A stretch of 64,000 bases of DNA, taken from assembly GCA_037903475.1 (NCBI GenBank), contig JBAJFG010000446.1:1054001-1118000 (forward strand), given 5' to 3'. This DNA comes from Ancylostoma caninum. Lineage: Eukaryota; Nematoda; Chromadorea; Rhabditida; Ancylostomatidae. The notes under the pieces were generated by a model. That model saw only the letters and a list, made by a program, of their open reading frames with translations. It made no database searches and was not told where the DNA came from. The translations under genes and the position numbers were made by a program. Each line of letters begins with the position of its first letter. Within the stretch, counting starts at the first letter, position 1. Of the stretch, positions 58,760-64,000 are shown one piece after another.

Positions 58760-59085
58760 CAGACAATTTCGGGGGCAAATCCCGTTCGGAACGAGCGGGG
58801 GGCGAGAGTCGAAGCGAGCGCTTGGGTGTTTTGCCCCGAGAAGTGGCCGCGTTCAGGCCGCTTTAGGGCCGCTGAAAACTGGACTTGCATTCCTATCCGC
58901 CCGAGTACTGTCCGCGTTCAGGCCGCTATGAAGTCGCAGATCGTCAGGCGCTACTGCACCAAATCTAGTGCATACGGCAGCATTGTCACCAATTCCCATT
59001 AACTGGACGACGACTGCGCGACAACCCTGGCAGTTAGGTCACTGCTTGCGTACATTCTCGCACGGGAGAGCCCCGGACTCGACTT
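58760..59085. repeat. Dispersed repeat, unfilled relative of 10710-10907 plus 15903-16030
   Basis: AAATCCCGTTCGGAACGAGC ... GGCCGCGTTCAGGCCGC ... GTCAGGCGCTACTGCACCAA then ATCTAGTGCATACGGCAGC and GAGAGCCCCGGACTCGAC run without interruption. The LTR element insertion point corresponds to the CCAAAT at about 58958-58966. Confidence 0.8.
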
Positions 59086-59139
59086 TTTCCTGAAGCAGCG
59101 GATCAATTCCAGCTTCAATGTTGTGGCTCTGTACGTCGG

Positions 59140-59300
59140 GGGTAGCATTGAGGGCACGTGTGGGGACGTCGGCCGGGGGCACGTGGGGGGACGTCGTGGG
59201 GGCACGTGGGGGGACGTCGGGGGGGCACGTGGGGGGTCGTCTGTGGGGGCACGTGGGGGGTCGTCAGTGGGGGCACGTGGGGGTCGTCGGCCATATGTGG
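59140..59300. repeat. Simple GGGGCACGTGGGGGG / GTCGTC repeat
   Basis: Five to six irregular units of GGGGGCACGTGGGGGGACGT. Open frames rich in Gly or Pro/Thr in this stretch are artefacts of the repeat. Confidence 0.8.
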
Positions 59301-60867
59301 GGGGTAGGTGCCCAGCGATTGGAGGTCCACCCCCAGGTACAACTGCACCTGCAGTCGACCCCCACGAATGTCTGAGTATCCTCAAGAGCACCACTCTTTT
59401 ACAACTCACCGTAGTTTCGGTAGGCGAATATGTACTGTATGCGGCAAAGGAGTTCACCGGTCTCTGTATTATATTTGGTTCATGGGCGTTCCAGCACAAT
59501 TTGTGCAAGTGGAATCACTATAGCAAGGAGACTTTCCTCAAGAAAAAAGTTTCCTAACCACACCTTATTAATAGTTGATTATCTCGGACAATAACTTCAA
59601 GCTGTTGAACTCGGGGGCATCACTCGTTAGGTACTTGGTGGTGTATTAGTTTATAGAGATTTAGTGAGTAAGGATGAGGAGCTGTTGATCTACGTACAAA
59701 TGGTTTAGGTATCATCGAAATATCCATAAAAATATGTATTGCATATCAGCATAAAAATAAAACAAATAAAACATGTATGATAAGGGAGGACATTTTTTAG
59801 AGAAAACTTTCCCAACCACACCTTATTAATAGTTGATTATCTGCTGGTATCGGTACTTCTCGCTGTTCAAGGCGAATATCGTTGACTCCGTACAAAACAG
59901 CGGATAGGTTGTCTTCGGGCATCGCTTATTGAAAAGCACTAGAAGAAGAACATTTGGTAATTGGTGTGAGAAATATTCCACGAATATGACGCGCATTCGT
60001 AGCCTGAATATGTATTGGGTCCCTGAATGGCTGATCAATTTTTATTTTTTCTGTATGTCTATCAAAAATTTGCTTGGCAACTGTCCTACACATCCGATCA
60101 AGTATTGGCTCGATTTCCTTGATCTGATGCCACATTCTTTTCAAATTACTCTTGCGCAAATATCACAGTACACTCAAAATATGTGCTTTCATAGTTGTGC
60201 GACACAAACAAAGACCGAAGAGCGTAATACATCGAATTCAGAGCCTATGAGCATTCCCTCTGACTTGCTGTTATCTTCCCCTCGATTGCCGCCATTCATT
60301 CCCAGTTGTTGCTAAGTGGAGGAAACCTTGAGAAGCAATGGAAGGGAGGACGTACTACGCTGTTCGGGATGCGTTCCTGTAAAGTTACCTTGTTTCAATC
60401 GCAACCTGGAGTGTTCTCCCTACTGTAAGGTTGCTCAGTCCTTTCCGATGTTTCTTCAAAACACTTGACTTTTACCAAAAGGTCTATTTATCATTCAAAA
60501 AGTATTTTCACAGCTCTCAAAAGTGAAAGAAGCACTGAACGTTTATTCGAATATGTCATTTATTGATATTTTGTTTTCGTGAAGAAATCCATTTCTAAAG
60601 AAATCGTTGTGAGTGTTGCAGATATTTTTCCTTGTATATGGACCCGTTTCCCTGCATTTCACCACTTCTGGACGTTAGCGCAGCCTTACTTCTGGACGTT
60701 AGCGCAGCGCAGCCTTACTCAGACTCACCTGCTCCAGGAAACAGTTGTTCAATTTCACCATCCACCACCATTTGATTAATGATAGTGCCTAATCAGGAAC
60801 GAACGATATTGACATTAACATCTAGCATTTTCGGCCGCTTCAGAAAATTTCGGCTGCTCCTGATGGC
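59300..60867. other. Unassigned; small decayed array at 60640-60740
   Basis: Short frames around 59826-60315 exist on both strands without recognisable motifs. TTAATAGTTGATTATCT... is duplicated at about 59567 and 59825. ACTTCTGGACGTTAGCGCAG is repeated at 60660-60710 and looks like a decayed Helitron unit. Confidence 0.3.
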
Positions 60868-61482
60868 ATCCCTGATGTTCATTGACGATACATTTGGCGA
60901 GGTTTGTTTGGCAACCTCGAAAACGAGCTTGCCATCTAGCTAGGCAAACAAAGCCCGCCAAATGTATTGCCAAACAAGAAGTCCCGTAAAATATATCGCC
61001 ATGCAAACCCCGTCAAATGTATCGCCACGCAAACCTCGCCAAATGTACCGTCAAACAAAAGGGTTATCAACCGCGCAAAAATTCGATATCATCAGGAATC
61101 GTACCATGATATCAATCTTAGGAGTCCACTGCCTCACCAGCTGAGCCATCCGGATCGACACCGCCGATGGTTGAGTCTCCAGCGAAGAATGAAATGAACG
61201 CCTTATCAGAACACCCGTAAAATGTGTCGTCACGCAAACCTTGCCATTTGTATCGTCAAACAAACCTCGTCAAATGTATCGTCAGCAGATTCTCTTGCCA
61301 AATGTATCGCCAAACACCCGTAAAATGTATCGTCAACAGATTTTCTTGCCAAATGTATCGTCAAACAGGCTCTTCACTCATTCTCCCGTAAATCATATTG
61401 CCAAACAAAATTTTATCCCGTAAATCATATCGTCAAACACATTCTCTTGCCAAATGTATCGTCAATGAACATCAGAGTAGCT
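60868..61482. repeat. Foldback repeat with terminal inverted repeats
   Basis: CTGATGTTCATTGACGATAC...TTTGGC at the left is the exact reverse complement of GCCAAA...TGTATCGTCAATGAACATCAG at the right. The interior is a chain of degenerate AAATGTATCGTCAAACA units on the same strand. Near 61130-61160 (minus) GGATGGCTCAGCTGGTGAGG resembles a tRNA D-arm and A box. It is a relative of 5588-6244. Confidence 0.75.
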
Positions 61483-61493
61483 ACATGCCCTTT

Positions 61494-61722
61494 TCTCATC
61501 AAATTCTACACCATCCGTGCTGTTGCAACCCTCATCCTTGTCACTCCTCGCAAGCCTGGCTCCTTCTCCTCGTTATAAAGGTATCCGACCGACCTCTTCC
61601 CTTTTGTACGGTCCTGTGATCATGAGCTTATCTCATTCATTCCGACTGTTGTGAAAACAACTGCTTGCCATCAACATGTCAGAACATGACAGAAGTGGCC
61701 CGAAACCCCATAAATCAAGGTT
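61494..61722 (-). mobile_element. Fragment of type-B Helitron internal block
   Basis: It matches 46899-47107 and 49220-49430 (CAACCCTCATCC, TTTTGTACGGTC, TCATTCCGAC, CATGTCAGAACATGACA, AAATCAAGG). The CA tract, 5' end and array are not attached to it here. Confidence 0.7.
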
Positions 61723-61777
61723 TTATTTTAGGTAGTGTAAGGTAGTGACTCTTACAGAAATCTCTACCAACACTGTA

Positions 61778-62217
61778 GTTGCAGTAGCAATGGAGCTCCA
61801 CATGAACACGGGAAGCACCATTCAAGGTGCGAAAATTGGGGTCCATTAACCAAATCCAAGTGGACCCCGGTGAAGAAGTGTTCGAGAAGGATAGCGTATG
61901 TCTCACACTATTCCATTCGTGTAGTGATCTTCATTTAAACGATTGTCAAGCATGCCGTTGCAGTAGCTTTGGAGCTCCACATGAACAGGGAAAGCACCAT
62001 TCAAGGTGCGATAATTGGGGTCCATTTACCAAATCCAAGTGGACCCCGGTGAAGAAGTGTTCGAGAAGGATAGCGTATGTCTCACACTATTCCATTCGTG
62101 TAGTGATCTTCATTTAAACGATTGTCAAGCATGCCGTTGCAGTAGCAATGGAGCTCAACATGAACACGGAAAGCACCATTCAAGGTGCGAAAATTGGGGT
62201 CCACTAACGAAATCAAA
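61778..62217. repeat. 179-bp tandem repeat, about 2.5 copies
   Basis: GTTGCAGTAGC...GGAGCTCCACATGAAC...AGCACCATTCAAGGTGCGA repeats at about 61778, 61957 and 62136. The copies are nearly identical, so the amplification is recent. The third copy breaks into the 59-bp Helitron array at a shared TGGACCC. Confidence 0.9.
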
Positions 62218-62218
62218 G

Positions 62219-63834
62219 GTTGGACCCGACTCCAGGCGTTTCCCCACTTTTAGACGCCGGCGCACCCTTATCACACCGTTGGACCCGACTCCAGGCGTTT
62301 CCCCACTTTTGGACGCCGGCGCACCCTTACCACACCGTTGGACCCGACTCCAGGCGTTTCCCCACTTTTGGACGCCGGCGCACCCTTACCACACCGTTGG
62401 ACCCGACTCCAGGCGTTTCCCCACTTTTGGACGCCGGCGCACCCTTATCACACCGTTGGACCCGACTCCAGGCGTTTCCCCACTTTTAGACGCCGGCGCA
62501 CCCTTATCACACCGTCGGACCCGACTCCAGGCGTTTCCCCACTTTTGGACGCCGGCGCACCCTTATCACACCATTGGACCCGACTCCAGGCGTTTCCCCA
62601 CTTTTGGATGCCGGCGCACCCTTATCACACCGTTGGACCCGACTACAGCCGTATCTCCAGTTTTGGACGCCGGCGCACCCTTATCACACCGTTTTACCCG
62701 ACCCCAGGCGTTTCCCCACTTTTAGACGCCGGCGCACCCTTATCACACCGTTGGACCTGACTCCAGGCGTTTCCCCACTTTTGGACGCCGGCGTACCCTT
62801 ACCACACCGTTGGACCCGACTCCAGGCGTTTCCCCACTTTTAGACGCCGGCGCACCCTTATCACACCATTGGACCCGACTCAAGGCGTTTCCCCACTTTT
62901 GGACGCCGGCGCACCCTTATCACACCGTTGAACCCGACTACAGCCGTATCTCCAGTTTTGGACGCCGGCGCACCCTTATCACACCGTTGAACCCGACTCC
63001 AGGCGTTTCCCCACTTTTGGACGCCGGCGCACCCCTTCTTCATCGACGAACCCGTTACACATCGCTAGACCTTCTGCTCGACCATCTCTCTACCCCACTC
63101 CATCACACCGCACCCGTTATTAGCCTTTTATAGGATCTCACAATCACCACCAATCACCATCACTGACCAATGGTAGCCCGTGTTCACACGCACGCACAAA
63201 GTCACATAAAGTCTGTAATATATATAGAGTATGATTACCCGACCCCAGGCGTTTCCCCACTTTTAGACGCCGGCGCACCCTTATCACACCGTTGGACCTG
63301 ACTCCAAGCGTTTCCCCACTTTTGGACGCCGGCGCACCCTTACCACACCGTTGGACCCGACTCCAGGCGTTTCCCCACTTTTAGACGCCGGCGCACCCTT
63401 ATCACACCATTGGACCCGACTCCAGGCGTTTCCCCACTTTTGGACGCCGGCGCACCCTTATCACACCGTTGAACCCGACTACAGCCGTATCTCCAGTTTT
63501 GGACGCCGGCGCACCCTTGTCACACCGTTTTACCCGACCCCAGGCGTTTCCCCACTTTTGGACGCCGGCGCACCCTTACCACACCGTTGGACCCGACTCC
63601 AGGCGTTTCCCCACTTTTGGACGCCGGCGCACCCCTTCTTCATCGACGAACCCGTTACACATTGCTAGACCTTCTGCTCGACCATCTCTCTACCCCACTC
63701 TACCACACCGCACCCGTTATTAGCCTTTTATAGGATCTCACAATCACCACCAATCACCATCACTGACCAATGGTAGCCCGTGTGCACACGCACGCACAAA
63801 GTCACATAAAGTCTGTAATATATATAGAGTATGA
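62219..63834 (-). mobile_element. Two tandem Helitron 5' parts with 59-bp arrays
   Basis: The first array, 62219-63035 (about 14 units), is followed by a unique block ending at the 5' terminus TCATACTCTATATATATTAC (minus strand, 63234, preceded by A). A second array, 63237-63635 (about 7 units), has the same unique block and 5' terminus at 63834, again preceded by A. Segments from 62696 and from 63237 are close copies offset by 541-600 bp. No 3' hairpin is present for either. Both 5' ends share the A|TC rule with 10372 and 24644. Confidence 0.75.
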
Positions 63835-63854
63835 TAGTACTTCCGTATCATTTG

Positions 63855-64000
63855 CAAGTGTGCAGCGCTCGCACGGTGAGAGGCTCCGCCCACAAATTAA
63901 TGTGCAGCGCTCGCACGGTGAGAGGCCCCGCCCATAAATTTAGGTGCAGCGCTCGCACGGTCAGCCCTGAATTCGGAGCGCTCGCACGGTTCGAGTGTCT
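63855..64000. repeat. GC-rich 42-43 bp tandem repeat at window end
   Basis: GTGCAGCGCTCGCACGGTGA then GAGGC(T/C)CCGCCCA and an AT-rich spacer, about three and a half units, running to the end of the window. It is similar in style to 19497-19680 (GC-rich motif, AGGCTCCGCCCA, AT spacer). Confidence 0.8.

Noticed and set aside
58735..58770. Spliced-leader RNA gene suggested by GGGTAATTACTCAGAC
   Set aside because: It does not match the known SL1 leader and has no Sm-site or SL RNA fold nearby.
59826..60315. Short frames on both strands
   Set aside because: No motif, no consistent splice sites, no preference between strands.
62015..63723. Open frames rich in PHFWTPAHPYH-type repeats
   Set aside because: 59-bp array read in three frames; not proteins.

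Overview
This is eukaryotic, repeat-rich DNA. The protein-coding exons are small and separated by GT..AG introns whose acceptors end in TTTCAG-like sequence. Together with abundant mariner, hAT, Helitron, Penelope-like (PLE) and LTR elements, this fits a clade V (strongylid or hookworm-like) nematode. The organism is an inference; no rRNA, tRNA gene or spliced-leader gene was seen that would settle it.

Layout. 1-8.7 kb: foldback repeats, a hAT MITE, a mariner-like element, a TA-flanked MITE, a tRNA-like foldback repeat and a decayed PLE. 8.8-10.5 kb: a non-autonomous Helitron with a 50-bp minisatellite. 10.9-15.9 kb: a minus-strand LTR retrotransposon with gag and an env-like gene but no pol. 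It sits inside a dispersed repeat whose unfilled relative lies at 58.8-59.1 kb. 17.2-18.4 kb: a mariner-like element. 19.7-30.5 kb: a decayed protein-coding Helitron on the minus strand (Ulp1-like protease, zinc-finger region, HUH Rep, PIF1 helicase). Its reading frame is split by a 5.3-kb non-autonomous Helitron holding about 90 minisatellite units. 31.0-31.9 kb: a hAT element with a perfect 8-bp target duplication. 35.3-37.2 kb: a TIR element invaded by a PLE.

Host genes. Two host genes, both on the minus strand, are supported by exon reconstruction. An unrecognised gene ends at 37841 (exons between 37841 and about 39736). A sorbitol dehydrogenase gene runs from 52705 to 41955: eight exons seen, first exon not found, reading frame intact. 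Its 6.8-kb intron carries three Helitrons, and smaller introns carry a hAT MITE and a mariner MITE. 51-61 kb is mostly dispersed repeats and palindromes. 61.5-63.8 kb holds a 179-bp tandem repeat and 59-bp Helitron arrays. A GC-rich tandem repeat reaches the window end.

The most interesting system is the Helitron family. Six 3' ends share a two-tier hairpin that ends in CTGG and is always followed by T. Three copies carry one version of the outer stem and three carry another, with compensatory base changes. Inside each fuller copy the order is 5' end, CA/GT-rich tract, minisatellite, hairpin. Very long open frames across 9.3-10.3, 24.6-29.3, 46.3-47.8, 48.7-49.8 and 62-63.7 kb are products of these tandem repeats, not genes.
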